Origin: Cellulomonas sp. SLBN-39
Lineage (GTDB): Bacteria; Actinomycetota; Actinomycetes; Actinomycetales; Cellulomonadaceae
Direction of reading: 5' to 3'
Length of the DNA stretch: 64,000 nucleotides
Assembly (NCBI RefSeq): GCF_006715865.1
Contig: NZ_VFOA01000001.1
Span: forward strand, 992,001 to 1,056,000
The notes under the pieces were generated by a model. The model was not told the origin of the DNA, did no database searches, and saw only the letters and a list, made by a program, of their open reading frames with translations. This document shows positions 16,386 through 25,618 of this stretch, piece by piece (position 1 is the first letter of the stretch; each line of letters opens with the position of its first letter). A program made the position numbers and the translations under genes.

Positions 16386-16483
16386 CCGCACACCCTCCGC
16401 ACCACCCGAACCACCCGTAAGACCGAAGTACCCGACCCCCCGCACCTCACCCGACCGAGCACCCCTCTCCCTGGTCAGGGGGC

Positions 16484-17098
16484 TCAGCACGTCCCCTCCG
16501 GGACCGAAGCCCCGACGAGCCAGGGGCCGTCGGCCTGCCGCGTCAGCGAGACCGTCTTCAGCGTCGGCTCCCCGAACCCGGCGGACTCGGGGGTGTCAGG
16601 TCCGTCGGCGTCTTCGAAGGTCACCGCGGCGTAGTCGTCGCACGCCACGACCGTCGCGTCGTCCCCGTCGACGACGACCTCGCTCAGCCGCGTGCGGAAG
16701 ACGCCTCCGATGCGCGCGTCGACGCCGACGTTCGTCGCGACGATCTGCTCCATGAGCGTGGAGATCTCGGCGGCACCGATCACCGCGAACGCAGGGCTGA
16801 CAGCGTTCGTCGTCATGGTCCGCCAGTACTCCACCTGGAACGTCGCGACGGTGGTGTAGACGTCGGCGTCGTCACCGGTCAGGTCCGTCGGGACGTCCTC
16901 GAACACGATGCCGAGGTCCGGGTCCGACAGGTCCTGGACCTCCGGGGACGGGGTCGGCGACGGCTCGGCGGGGGGCGCCGCGGTCACCGTCCGGCCCGGG
17001 GTCGCGGTGCTCTGCGGGGCCGCGTCAGGCGAGCACGCCGCCAGGAGGGGCAGCAGGGCCAGGCAGACGGCCGCCATCACGGGGACGGGTCGCTTCAC
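16484..17098 (-). CDS. Lipoprotein paralogue 1 of the triplicated set
   Basis: 204 aa, the most divergent at the signal peptide (VKRPVPVMAAVCLALLPLLAACS, lipobox LAAC). It shares the DLGIVFEDVPTDLTGDDADVY block, YWRTMTTNAVSPAFAVIGAAEI, FRTRLSEVVVDGDDATVVACDDY and the final PEGTC. The GTG start has GGAG seven bases upstream. It lies 73 bp after eccC on the same strand, so the lipoprotein set may be exported partners of the type VII locus, or only its neighbours. Confidence 0.75.
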   Translation of the reverse strand: MKRPVPVMAAVCLALLPLLAACSPDAAPQSTATPGRTVTAAPPAEPSPTPSPEVQDLSDPDLGIVFEDVPTDLTGDDADVYTTVATFQVEYWRTMTTNAVSPAFAVIGAAEISTLMEQIVATNVGVDARIGGVFRTRLSEVVVDGDDATVVACDDYAAVTFEDADGPDTPESAGFGEPTLKTVSLTRQADGPWLVGASVPEGTC

Positions 17099-17171
17099 AG
17101 GGTGTCTCCTCGGTGGACGGCGCGCGGCCGGGGAAACGGGACGGTCGGGCGTCCCGGGGTGCGGCCCGCGG

Positions 17172-20100
17172 TCACGGGACGGGGACCTGGACGAGCTGGA
17201 GGGCGCCGGCGGTGACCAGCAGGCCGCGTCCCGGGAGGGTGCCGCCGAGGGCGGAGCGGGGCAGCCGCACGCCCAGAAGGTCGCCGTCGTTCGCGGTCGA
17301 CGGTGCCAGGACCAGGCCCGTGCGGGACTTCTTCATGGTCGCCGCGGGGCCGCGGTAGCCGGTGCCGAGGTCGTCGGCGGTGCCCGCGGCCAGGACGAGG
17401 CCGGGCTGGTCCCGCAGCGCGCCCAGGTGCGCGACGATCCCGTCGGCGAGGGCACCGTCGGTGCCGACGAGCTCGAGGTCGTCGACGACCAGCAGCGTGG
17501 GGCGGTCGGCGGGCACGAGCGTGGCCAGCGCCTCCGCGACCTCGTCCTTGGTCATGGTGGCCGTCAGGTGCGCGACGACCCCGGGCCGGCCGACGAGGTC
17601 GAGGAGAGGGCTGCGCCGGGGGGCGACGACGCCGACCAGCCAGCCGCGGTCGAGGGCGGACGTCGCCGCCGTGAGGAGCGTGGTGCTGCGTCCGGACCGT
17701 CGCGGACCGACGACGAGGACGCCGGGGCCGTGGTCGAACGCGTCCAGGCCGTGCAGCGTGAGGGTGTCGCCGCCGACGCCGGCCGGCACGGCGGTGGGCC
17801 CGAGCGCCGGGCCGCCCAGCGCGTGCGCCTCCGCGAGGGTGATCCGGGCCGGCAGCGGGTCGATCCGGAACGGCACCTGGTCGGCCGACGGCACGCTCGG
17901 GTCGGCGGCGTGCCGCTCGGCGGCGTCCCGGCCGATCCGCTGGAGGGCCGCGACCTGCGCCGGGCCGGACGGGTCGGCGTCGAGCAGCGCGACCTGCACC
18001 TCCTGGGTGCCCTGCGAGCGGAACGCGCGCCCGTCGGGCAGCGTGGCCGGGACGTCGCGCACGGTCATGCCGATGGCCGCGTAGTCGCCCGGGTCGCTCA
18101 TCGGCAGCATGACGCGGTCCTCGGTGAGCGTCGAGACCCGCCCGACGAGCAGGCTGCGGTCCCCCGAGACGACGACCTTGATGCCGGCGCCCGGCCCCTC
18201 CTGCAGGATCTGCGTCCACAGGTCCAGCAGCACACCCGCGTCGTAGTCCTCGAAGGCCTGCACGAAGCCCTCCCAGCGGTCGAGCAGCACCAGCAGGTAC
18301 GGCAGCCGGTCGGCGGGGGCGCTGCCCGCGCGCTGCTCGGTGACGTCCGCGAACGACTGCTCGGCCAGCAGCTGCTGGCGCCGGGAGATCTCCGCGCGCA
18401 GCCGTCGGGTCAGGCGGGCGACCCGGTCGGGCTGGTCGCGGGGCACCACGGCGCCGGTGTGCGGCAGGCCCAGCAGGGGCAGCAGGGCGTTGTTGCCGAA
18501 GTCCAGCCCGTAGACGTGCACGTCCCGCGGGGACGTGCGGGTCGCGACCGAGGCCGCGAGCGCGCGCAGCACCGTCGACCGCCCGGACCGCGGGGCGCCG
18601 ACCACCGCGAGGTTGCCGGCCGTGGTCAGGTCGTGCAGCGCGACGTCGCGCCGCTGCTGCGCCGGCAGGTCGACGAGGCCGAACGGCAGCGCGAACGGCT
18701 GGGCGTCGAGCGCGGCACCACCCTGGTCGAGCACGTCCTGACGGGTCACGACGTCCGGCAGCGCCGGCAGCCACGGCGGTGCCGGTGCGCTCACCCCGGA
18801 CTGCCGGGCGGCGTCCTGCACGGCCGTGACGAGCGCCGCCAGGTCGGTCGGCACGTCGACGTCGTCCTCCGCGGCCGCGGCCGGCACGGGCACCGGCCGG
18901 CCCACGGTGGCCCACGTGAGGGGCTGCACCTGCACCCCGACTCCTCCTCCTGCCGACGCGGGGCGCCCGCCGACCCGGGAGGACTGGAACGCGACGAGGC
19001 TGGAGTGGCCGAGACGTGCGTACGCGCGCCCGGGCAGGCTCGGGGCGATCTCCGCCGCGACGGGCGACTCCACGACGTCCTGGGAGTCGTTGCGGTCGGT
19101 CACGCGCAGGGCGATGCGCAGGTTCGTGTTGGACTTGATCTCGGCGCTGACCACGCCGGCGGGCCGCTGCGTCGCGAGCAGCAGGTGCACGCCCAGCGAG
19201 CGCCCACGGCGGGCGATGTCGACGAGGCCGCTGACGAAGTCCGGCAGCTCGGCCACCAGCGCGGCGAACTCGTCGATGACGATCATCAGCCGCGGCATCG
19301 GCGCGTCACCGGGCCCGCGGGCGGCCAGGTAGTCCTCGATGTCCTTGGCGCCCGCCGCTGCGAGCTGGTGCTCGCGGCGCCGCAGCTCGGCGGCCAGGGA
19401 CTCCAGCGCACGGGTCGTCAGGTGCGCGTCGAGGTCGGTGACCATGCCGACCGTGTGCGGCAGGCGCGCGCAGTCCTTGAACGCGGCGCCGCCCTTGTAG
19501 TCGACGAGCACGAACGTCATCTCGTCGGGCCGGTTGGCCACGGCGAGCGAGGCGATGAGGGTCTGCAGCAGCTCGGACTTGCCGGAGCCGGTGGTGCCGG
19601 CCACCAGGCCGTGCGGCCCGTCCGCGCGCACGTCGACCGTGAACGGCCCGTCCGCGGACTCGCCGATGACGGCGCGGGTCGAGCGTCCGCCCGCGGCCCA
19701 GCCGGCGGCGACGGCCGCGGGGGTCGCCGGGTCGAGGCCCAGCACGTCCAGCAGCCGCGACGACGCGGGCAGGGTCGCCGCGAGGTCCTCGGAGCTGATG
19801 TCCGTGATCGGCGCCAGCGCGCGCCCGAGACGCTCGAACCAGGCGCCCGGGACCAGGTCGGCGCGAACCCCGTCGACCGGCTCCTCGCCCGCGACCGACA
19901 CTGTGGTGCCGGCCCGGTCGACCGCGACGACGGCCTGGCACTCCTCGGGCAGGTGCCGCTCCTGCTCGTCCAGGCACAGGAAGTGCACGCCGACGCGCGG
20001 CCCCTCGCGCAGCAGCGTCACCAGCCCGGGCAGGAGGCGGAACCGGCGGGCGCCGTCGAGCACGACCAGCACCGGCGGGGGCAGCACGCCCGCGCCCGGT

Positions 20101-21800
20101 GCGGAGAAGCCGCCGAACCCCGACGACTGCTGCGCCTGCGCGCGGCGCTCCTCCACGAGCGCGAGCAGCTCGGACACGCGGCGCGCGGTCGTCTCCTCGT
20201 CGACCCCGACCCGCGCGACCGGGCCGCCGCCGTGCCGGGCGTGCGGCACCCAGCGGACCCACCCCCACGCCTCCGCACCGTCGGCGTCGGCCAGCACGTG
20301 CACCGCGACGTCCGCCGCGGAGTGCGCCGCGACGACCTGCGCGAGCATCCAGCCCGCGACCCGCCGCCGCTCGTCGGCCGGCCCCACGACCCCGGTGACG
20401 CCGGCGCGGGCCAGCGGCACGGCCACGGGCACGTCGGCGGCCGTCCAGCGCAGCACCCGCTCGTGCTCCTCGCGCGCCGGGTCGTGCAGGGAGACCTCGC
20501 TGGGCAGGTCGGCCGTGCCGACGCGCGCGAGCATCCAGTCGGCGTCGGTGCGCCGCCGCTCCCACAGCCGCGCGCGGGGGCCGGTGGCGAACAGCAGCAC
20601 GCTCGCCGGGTCGGGCAGCTCGCGCCGGCGGGCGGCGCTCTCCTCGCCGAGCGCGGTGAACGCCTGCTCCTCGAGGCGGGCGACCCGCTGCACGTACGTG
20701 CGCACGGCCTCGACGTGACGCTGGCGGTCGCCACCGCGCGAGCCGAAGTAGTTGGCCAGCGCCATCACCGGCGACAGCGCCATGATCACCAGCGAGTACG
20801 GCGAGCGCGTGAACCACCACATGGCGGCGCCCATGAGCACCGGCATGAGCAGCAGCGCCAGCGGGAACCGGGCCCGCTCGGGCGGCCGCGGCTCGACGGG
20901 CAGGCGGAACACGGTCGGCCGGTCGGGCGGCAGCAGGCGCGGCGGGCGGTTGTAGTCGAGGGTCGCGCCGGACACGCTGGGCGACAGGGACGCGTCGGGG
21001 TCGGTGACCTCGGCGACCTCGAGCACGACGTCCCCGACGACCAGGGACTGCCCCGGCTCCCAGGCACGGGCCCGCGTGAGCGGCACCCGGTCGACGTGCA
21101 CGAGCGGGCGGTCGGCCTCGGGGTCGATCTCCGTGGTCGCGTCGAGCCCGCGCCGCGCCTCGGCGAGCCTGCGCGCGTACCGCCCTCCGCCGCGCCGCGT
21201 GCGCGCGGCACCCGGCGTCTCGGCGCGCACGACGATCGGCCCCTCGGGGGCACGCCGGCGGACCGGGGCGGGACGCAGGGCCCCGACCACCTCGGCGGCC
21301 GGCTCGACGGTCACCGAACCGTCGAGGGCCACCTCCAGCACGACCGCGACGTCGGGGACGTCCGGTCCCTGCACGGGCACCGACGCCGCGGCCCCGGTGC
21401 CGACGGTGTGGCGTCCCACGCCGAGGCGGTGGACGCGCCCTGCCTGCTCGCCCGACGCGAGCCGCACCTCGCACGCACCCGCCGGCTCCGGCCACGCGTC
21501 GCCGGGGTCGACGTCCAGACCGACGACGACGCCGTGCCGCAGCGCGCTCGCCTCGACCGCCGCGTCCTCGGGCAGCGGGCGGCCGTGGCACCACAGCACG
21601 GGGGTCGGCCCCTGGCCGGGGTCGGCGACGACGACACCCAGGTGCCCCGACCCGTGCGGCACCACCCGGGACCGGGTCGTCGGCACGCGCTCGCCGAGCG
21701 CCCGGGCGACGTCACGGACGCGGGCACCCGGCGGGCACTCCACGACGACGTCGAGCGGCGCACCGCCCGGCTCGGCGGTCACGCTGAGGATCAGTCGCAC
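17172..21800 (-). CDS. eccC: EccC/EssC-type FtsK-SpoIIIE ATPase of type VII secretion
   Basis: 1,542 aa, a fused full-length protein. The N-terminal cytoplasmic region (1-300) has a degenerate FHA-like stretch (GRHTVGTGAAASVPVQGPDV). Two membrane helices lie near 312-330 and 333-352, followed by three FtsK/SpoIIIE ATPase domains. Domain 1 has an intact P-loop GTTGSGKSE (about 734) and Walker B LMIVIDEF. Domains 2 (GAPRSGRST, about 1066; LLVLLDRWE) and 3 (GPRRSGRST, about 1363; TLLVVDDLE) replace the P-loop Lys by Arg. EccC is the motor that recognises and exports WXG100 substrates; only its first ATPase is normally active. Start is the GTG of VRLILSV. A WXG100 gene lies 73 bp upstream. Confidence 0.93.
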   Translation of the reverse strand: MRLILSVTAEPGGAPLDVVVECPPGARVRDVARALGERVPTTRSRVVPHGSGHLGVVVADPGQGPTPVLWCHGRPLPEDAAVEASALRHGVVVGLDVDPGDAWPEPAGACEVRLASGEQAGRVHRLGVGRHTVGTGAAASVPVQGPDVPDVAVVLEVALDGSVTVEPAAEVVGALRPAPVRRRAPEGPIVVRAETPGAARTRRGGGRYARRLAEARRGLDATTEIDPEADRPLVHVDRVPLTRARAWEPGQSLVVGDVVLEVAEVTDPDASLSPSVSGATLDYNRPPRLLPPDRPTVFRLPVEPRPPERARFPLALLLMPVLMGAAMWWFTRSPYSLVIMALSPVMALANYFGSRGGDRQRHVEAVRTYVQRVARLEEQAFTALGEESAARRRELPDPASVLLFATGPRARLWERRRTDADWMLARVGTADLPSEVSLHDPAREEHERVLRWTAADVPVAVPLARAGVTGVVGPADERRRVAGWMLAQVVAAHSAADVAVHVLADADGAEAWGWVRWVPHARHGGGPVARVGVDEETTARRVSELLALVEERRAQAQQSSGFGGFSAPGAGVLPPPVLVVLDGARRFRLLPGLVTLLREGPRVGVHFLCLDEQERHLPEECQAVVAVDRAGTTVSVAGEEPVDGVRADLVPGAWFERLGRALAPITDISSEDLAATLPASSRLLDVLGLDPATPAAVAAGWAAGGRSTRAVIGESADGPFTVDVRADGPHGLVAGTTGSGKSELLQTLIASLAVANRPDEMTFVLVDYKGGAAFKDCARLPHTVGMVTDLDAHLTTRALESLAAELRRREHQLAAAGAKDIEDYLAARGPGDAPMPRLMIVIDEFAALVAELPDFVSGLVDIARRGRSLGVHLLLATQRPAGVVSAEIKSNTNLRIALRVTDRNDSQDVVESPVAAEIAPSLPGRAYARLGHSSLVAFQSSRVGGRPASAGGGVGVQVQPLTWATVGRPVPVPAAAAEDDVDVPTDLAALVTAVQDAARQSGVSAPAPPWLPALPDVVTRQDVLDQGGAALDAQPFALPFGLVDLPAQQRRDVALHDLTTAGNLAVVGAPRSGRSTVLRALAASVATRTSPRDVHVYGLDFGNNALLPLLGLPHTGAVVPRDQPDRVARLTRRLRAEISRRQQLLAEQSFADVTEQRAGSAPADRLPYLLVLLDRWEGFVQAFEDYDAGVLLDLWTQILQEGPGAGIKVVVSGDRSLLVGRVSTLTEDRVMLPMSDPGDYAAIGMTVRDVPATLPDGRAFRSQGTQEVQVALLDADPSGPAQVAALQRIGRDAAERHAADPSVPSADQVPFRIDPLPARITLAEAHALGGPALGPTAVPAGVGGDTLTLHGLDAFDHGPGVLVVGPRRSGRSTTLLTAATSALDRGWLVGVVAPRRSPLLDLVGRPGVVAHLTATMTKDEVAEALATLVPADRPTLLVVDDLELVGTDGALADGIVAHLGALRDQPGLVLAAGTADDLGTGYRGPAATMKKSRTGLVLAPSTANDGDLLGVRLPRSALGGTLPGRGLLVTAGALQLVQVPVP

Positions 21801-21873
21801 GCGGTGCCCTGCCTTCGACCGGACGGACGCGCGGCCGGCCCCGACGTCGGGGCCGGCCGCGCGAGGAGGACGA

Positions 21874-22146
21874 TCAGATGCGGTCGGGCTCGCCGGTGGC
21901 GGCCGCGATGTTGTTGTGGTTCGTCCGCACGTCCTGGGCGGCGCCGTCGAGGGCCTCCTGCAGACGGTCCAGGTTCGCGCGGTAGTCCTGCCACGCCGTC
22001 CGGAAGTCGTCGGAGTAGCGGCCGGTCCACACGGCGCTGTCCAGACCGCGGTCGACGACCGACTTGATCTCCGCAGCCTGCGCGGCGTTCTCCTGGAAGG
22101 TCCTGTGCAGCTGCTTGAGCGTGCTGAGCTCGGCGCCAACGGCCAC
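21874..22146 (-). CDS. WXG100 (EsxA-like) secreted protein
   Basis: 90 aa. Two helices are separated by the WTG turn in AVWTGRYSDDF, followed by an acidic-aromatic helix (RTAWQDYRANLDRLQEALDGAAQDV). WXG100 proteins are exported as helical-hairpin dimers by type VII machines and bind the EccC C-terminus. The start is GTG (VAVGAEL) with GGAG eight bases upstream; the next gene is eccC. No second WXG100 partner follows directly, so it may act as a homodimer or pair with the divergent WXG100-like protein at 10627. Confidence 0.92.
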   Translation of the reverse strand: MAVGAELSTLKQLHRTFQENAAQAAEIKSVVDRGLDSAVWTGRYSDDFRTAWQDYRANLDRLQEALDGAAQDVRTNHNNIAAATGEPDRI

Positions 22147-22193
22147 GTGTCACTCCTCGGTCGTGCGGCGCCCGGTGACGCCACCTCGAATCG

Positions 22194-22199
22194 ACCTTA
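22194..22199 (-). promoter_or_regulatory. Possible -10 element of the WXG100-eccC operon
   Basis: Read leftwards, TAAGGT lies about 47 bases before the WXG100 start, downstream of the terminator-like hairpin of the preceding gene. No convincing -35 element is visible. Confidence 0.3.
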
Positions 22200-22233
22200 T
22201 CGGGCGCTCAGGGACGAATCGTGACGGTGCTGT

Positions 22234-22276
22234 GGACGACCACCCGCCAGGGTGTCCCCCGGACGGGTGGTCGTCC
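22234..22276 (-). terminator. Terminator-like hairpin after the tad/LysM operon
   Basis: GGACGACCACCCG at 22234-22246 pairs perfectly with CGGGTGGTCGTCC at 22264-22276 (13-bp stem, 17-base loop), just past the stop of the LysM gene. No U-tract follows, as is usual in actinobacteria. Confidence 0.6.
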
Positions 22277-22283
22277 GACCGTG

Positions 22284-25118
22284 TCAGGCGCCCGGGAGGC
22301 TGGTGCCCACGGAGGGCGCGAGCTCGTCGACGAGGGCCCGGGTCGCAGCGGACATCTGCGGGACGCCCGCCGCGGCGAGGGTGGCCACGAGCACGTCCGT
22401 CGCGTCGCGCACCGCCTCGGGCCCGCCCGTGGCGGACGCCGCACGCAGGAGGTCGCGCCACAGCAGCTCCGAGGCCGGCGCGATCTGGAGCCCCTGCCAC
22501 GCGACCGCCTGGGCCGCGGCGGGGTCGTCGCCGTCGCGGTGCAGCACGACGAGCCGGTGCGCGGCGTCCACCAGCAGGGCACGCGAGACGTGCTCGGCAC
22601 GCACCCGCGCGAGCCACGCGTAGCGTCCCGCGGGGCGGACCGCCACCACCGGTGCGGTGGCCAGCCGGAGGACCTGCGCGAGGTCCGCGCGCTCCGCGTC
22701 GGGCGACGCCGCGACCCGCGACCGCACGAGCAGGGTCCGCACGACGTCCCAGTCGACGACGACGCCCGGGCCCAGGCTCAGGCGGCCGTCGGCGTCGCGC
22801 ACCAGGTGCGGGCGCCCCTGGGCGTCGTGGCCCAGCCAGGCCGCCGTCCGCTCGACCGTGCGGTCGCGCACCTCGGGCGTCACCCCGCCGGGCCACAGCG
22901 CAGCGGCCACGACCTGGGGGTGCACACCCCCGGGGTGCAGGGCGAGCATCGCGACGAGCTCGGTGCACAGGGCGCGCCGGGGCTCCTCCACGGGGTGCGG
23001 CGCCTCGACCCGGGGCTCCCCCATGAGGTGCACGCGCACGGCCGCCCGCGCCAGCTCGGCGGCACCCGCCGGGCGGTCGGGCGGGTCCACGTCGGGGCGC
23101 TCGCCGCCGCCCTCGTGCTCCCGCGCGGCCCGCCGCTCGTCGACGCCCCGCACCGGCTCGTCCGGGACGTCGGCCAGCAGCTCACCGAGCACGTCGACGT
23201 GCCGGTCGCTCAGCCGGTTGGCCTGCACGTCGACACCCAGCAGCCGGGCCGTCAGACGCCCGTCCGCGGTGGTCTCGAGCCGCCACCGCGCGCCGGGCAG
23301 GTCACCGGCGCAGACCACACCGAGCGGTGCGCGTGCGTCGGTGGTCGCGAGCGCCACGAGCTCGGCCGCCTCGGGTGCCGCGGGCACGCCGCCCAGCACC
23401 ACGTACTGCGGCACCCACGCCTGGGTGCCGTCGCCCTGGACCCGACCGGTGAGCACGTCGGTCCCCGGCAGCTCCCCCCGCCGGGTCCGCAGCCGGCCCA
23501 GCACGTCGGGCAGCGCACCGGCGGCCGTGTACCGGTCGGCCGGCAGCGCGTCGAGGCCCGTCGGCAGGCCGACGCCCGTGACGTGCAGGGCGTCCGACCA
23601 CCGGTTCGTCGAGAGCTCGGCCACGAGGGCGGCAGCGACCTCGCGGGCCACGGCCGGGTCGCCGACCACGGCGACAGGGCCCTGGGCGGCCTCGAGGTCC
23701 ACCAGCACGTCGCGTCCCGTCGCGTCCCGCCCCAGGGAGACCAGGCCGGGGAACGGCGCCGGCGCGTCGACGTGCGCGAGGTCGAGGTCGGCTGCGTCCA
23801 CGTGCCACGCCCGCCCGCCGTCGACCGACCGCCACGGGGCCGGCGCGACGGGGGACGGCGGGGTCAGCGCCAGCTCGACCGCCGTGCCGGAGACACGGGC
23901 GACCACGACGCCCGGCAGCGGGCGACGGGCCGCCCGCAGGTTCGCCGCCAGCCGGCGCAGCGCGCGGTCCAGCAGCAGCGCACGGCGCGGGTCGGCGCCC
24001 ACGCGCAGCACGACCTCGAGCTCGACCGCGTCGTCCGACGGGTCACCCGGCAGGCCGCGACGGCGACGGCGGTCCAGCGCCACGACGAGCCCGGCGGCGA
24101 GCAGCCCCGCACCCGCGAGACCGGCACCGGCCGCGTCCGAGACGGCAGGGGCCGCGACCACGTCGGACGCCCCGTCCGCGACCGCGTCGGCGGCGACGTC
24201 CGCACCCGCCGCGGGCGAGTCCGGCGGCGCCTCGACGGGGGTCTGCTCGACGGGTGCCTCGACGGGCACGGACGTCACCACGGCCGTCACCCGCTCGACG
24301 CCGACCGCGTCCTCCGGCACGACGAGCAGCCAGCCCGGGTAGATGAGCCGCTCGAGCGTCAGCTCGTGACCGTCGGGCTGCACGCGACCGCGGTTGAGCT
24401 CGAAGACCTCGCGATAGCGCATGCCGTCGCCGACGGTGCGCTCGGAGATGTCCCAGAGGTTGTCGTGGTAGCGCCCGTCCGGCGGCTGCACGACGTACAC
24501 CCGCTGCCCCTCGAGCGCCGCCCCCTCCTCCGGGTCCAGCTGCATCCCGCCGAGCCAGTACGTGGTCTCGACGACGGTGGCCGCCGCCTCGGCCTCGTCG
24601 ACCGCCCGCTCGGCCGAGGGCGTCGCGGTCCCGCCCGGCACGGCCTCGGCCGAGACGGACGCCTGCACCGGTGCCGCGGCAGCGGTCGACGGCGCGACCG
24701 CCGCCGTCGCCTGACCCGCCGCCGTCACCAGCAGCAGCACGGTGACGACCAGCGTGCGGGCGAGCCGCTGGCTCGGCCCCGCGAGCGGCACGTGCGCCGG
24801 CAGCCCGACGCCGGCGAGCGCGGAGCGCAGCTCGACGGCGACGCAGACCGTGAACTGCAGCCACGCGAGCCACACCACCCACACGAGCACGGCGAGCACC
24901 TCGCCGACCCCCACCGTGGCGGTCAGGGCCGCGAGGTCCGGCACGGCGGTCGGCAGCACGGGCAGCGCGTCGAGCAGCACGAGGGCGGTGGGGACACCGA
25001 CGACGAGCAGCAGCAGCGCGGCCGCGGCGCCGATCGCGGCCGCGACCGGCCGGTGCTCGTCCGCGCCGGTCGGCTGCTGGAAGCGCTGGGGCCCGGTCGG
25101 GCGGGGTTCTGTGGTCAC
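22284..25118 (-). CDS. LysM domain membrane protein with C-terminal BTAD-like region
   Basis: 944 aa. Three membrane segments (about 27-50, 71-95, 122-140) are followed by an extracytoplasmic Ala/Pro/Thr region and a LysM-type domain (about 207-268, VYVVQPPDGRYHDNLWDISE to LIYPGWLLVVP), which usually binds peptidoglycan. Another Pro-rich linker, a fourth membrane segment (about 327-349) and a long cytoplasmic part follow. The last 250 residues resemble a bacterial transcriptional activation domain of SARP proteins (WPGGVTPEVRDRTVERTAAWLG; AHRLVVLHRDGDDPAAAQAVAWQGL). Such LysM-BTAD proteins are often found with actinobacterial tad loci. The GTG start overlaps the stop of the TadG-like gene. 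Confidence 0.8.
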   Translation of the reverse strand: MTTEPRPTGPQRFQQPTGADEHRPVAAAIGAAAALLLLVVGVPTALVLLDALPVLPTAVPDLAALTATVGVGEVLAVLVWVVWLAWLQFTVCVAVELRSALAGVGLPAHVPLAGPSQRLARTLVVTVLLLVTAAGQATAAVAPSTAAAAPVQASVSAEAVPGGTATPSAERAVDEAEAAATVVETTYWLGGMQLDPEEGAALEGQRVYVVQPPDGRYHDNLWDISERTVGDGMRYREVFELNRGRVQPDGHELTLERLIYPGWLLVVPEDAVGVERVTAVVTSVPVEAPVEQTPVEAPPDSPAAGADVAADAVADGASDVVAAPAVSDAAGAGLAGAGLLAAGLVVALDRRRRRGLPGDPSDDAVELEVVLRVGADPRRALLLDRALRRLAANLRAARRPLPGVVVARVSGTAVELALTPPSPVAPAPWRSVDGGRAWHVDAADLDLAHVDAPAPFPGLVSLGRDATGRDVLVDLEAAQGPVAVVGDPAVAREVAAALVAELSTNRWSDALHVTGVGLPTGLDALPADRYTAAGALPDVLGRLRTRRGELPGTDVLTGRVQGDGTQAWVPQYVVLGGVPAAPEAAELVALATTDARAPLGVVCAGDLPGARWRLETTADGRLTARLLGVDVQANRLSDRHVDVLGELLADVPDEPVRGVDERRAAREHEGGGERPDVDPPDRPAGAAELARAAVRVHLMGEPRVEAPHPVEEPRRALCTELVAMLALHPGGVHPQVVAAALWPGGVTPEVRDRTVERTAAWLGHDAQGRPHLVRDADGRLSLGPGVVVDWDVVRTLLVRSRVAASPDAERADLAQVLRLATAPVVAVRPAGRYAWLARVRAEHVSRALLVDAAHRLVVLHRDGDDPAAAQAVAWQGLQIAPASELLWRDLLRAASATGGPEAVRDATDVLVATLAAAGVPQMSAATRALVDELAPSVGTSLPGA

Positions 25119-25618
25119 GGTCCTGCTCCGAGCTCTGCGTCGATGCCGAGGACGGCCCGCGCGCTGGCGGTCCCCTCGACGGTGAAGCTGTCGATGAACG
25201 CCAACTGCAGCAACGACGTGGGGACGTCGTCGCTCACGGTCACGGTCACCTCGTCGGTGTTCGCGACGACCCGCATGCGCGACGACGCGTACCCGCGTGC
25301 CGCGAGCAGCTCGGTCGCCGCGGCGGTCGCGCGGGACGGGTCGATGACGAGCGCGCCGGTGGTGCGCAGCGTCTCGGCGTCGACCTGGTCGGCACCGGCA
25401 CGGGCTGCCTGCTCGGCGTCGTCGGTGATGGCGACGCGGGCGTTGACGGCGCGGCCGCCGTCCGCGACGAGGCCGGCGACGACGAGCAGCACGACGAACA
25501 GCGCGACCACGAACGAGGACGCGCTGCCGCGGTCGTCGTGGCGCAGCCGGGCGAGCAGGCCGGAGCCGGACGGGCGCTGCGGGCCGTCGGTCGGGGTGGG
25601 GTCCTCGCGCACCGTCAC
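25115..25618 (-). CDS. TadG-like pilus assembly / pseudopilin protein
   Basis: 167 aa. A basic N-terminus ends in DDRGSASSFVV, the TadE/TadG signature, followed by one membrane helix (VALFVVLLVVAGLVADGGRAVN). The extracellular domain includes ITDDAEQAARAGADQVD. Proteins of this group are processed pseudopilins or anchors of the Flp pilus. The GTG start (VTVREDPT) overlaps the previous stop in GTGA. A GTG six codons earlier is possible. Confidence 0.8.
   Translation of the reverse strand: MTVREDPTPTDGPQRPSGSGLLARLRHDDRGSASSFVVALFVVLLVVAGLVADGGRAVNARVAITDDAEQAARAGADQVDAETLRTTGALVIDPSRATAAATELLAARGYASSRMRVVANTDEVTVTVSDDVPTSLLQLAFIDSFTVEGTASARAVLGIDAELGAGP

Noticed and set aside
16908..22067. 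A very long open frame (over 1,700 codons) on the plus strand opposite eccC.
   Set aside because: It is Arg/Gly/His/Asp-rich low-complexity sequence made by high GC on the antisense strand of an unmistakable EccC gene.
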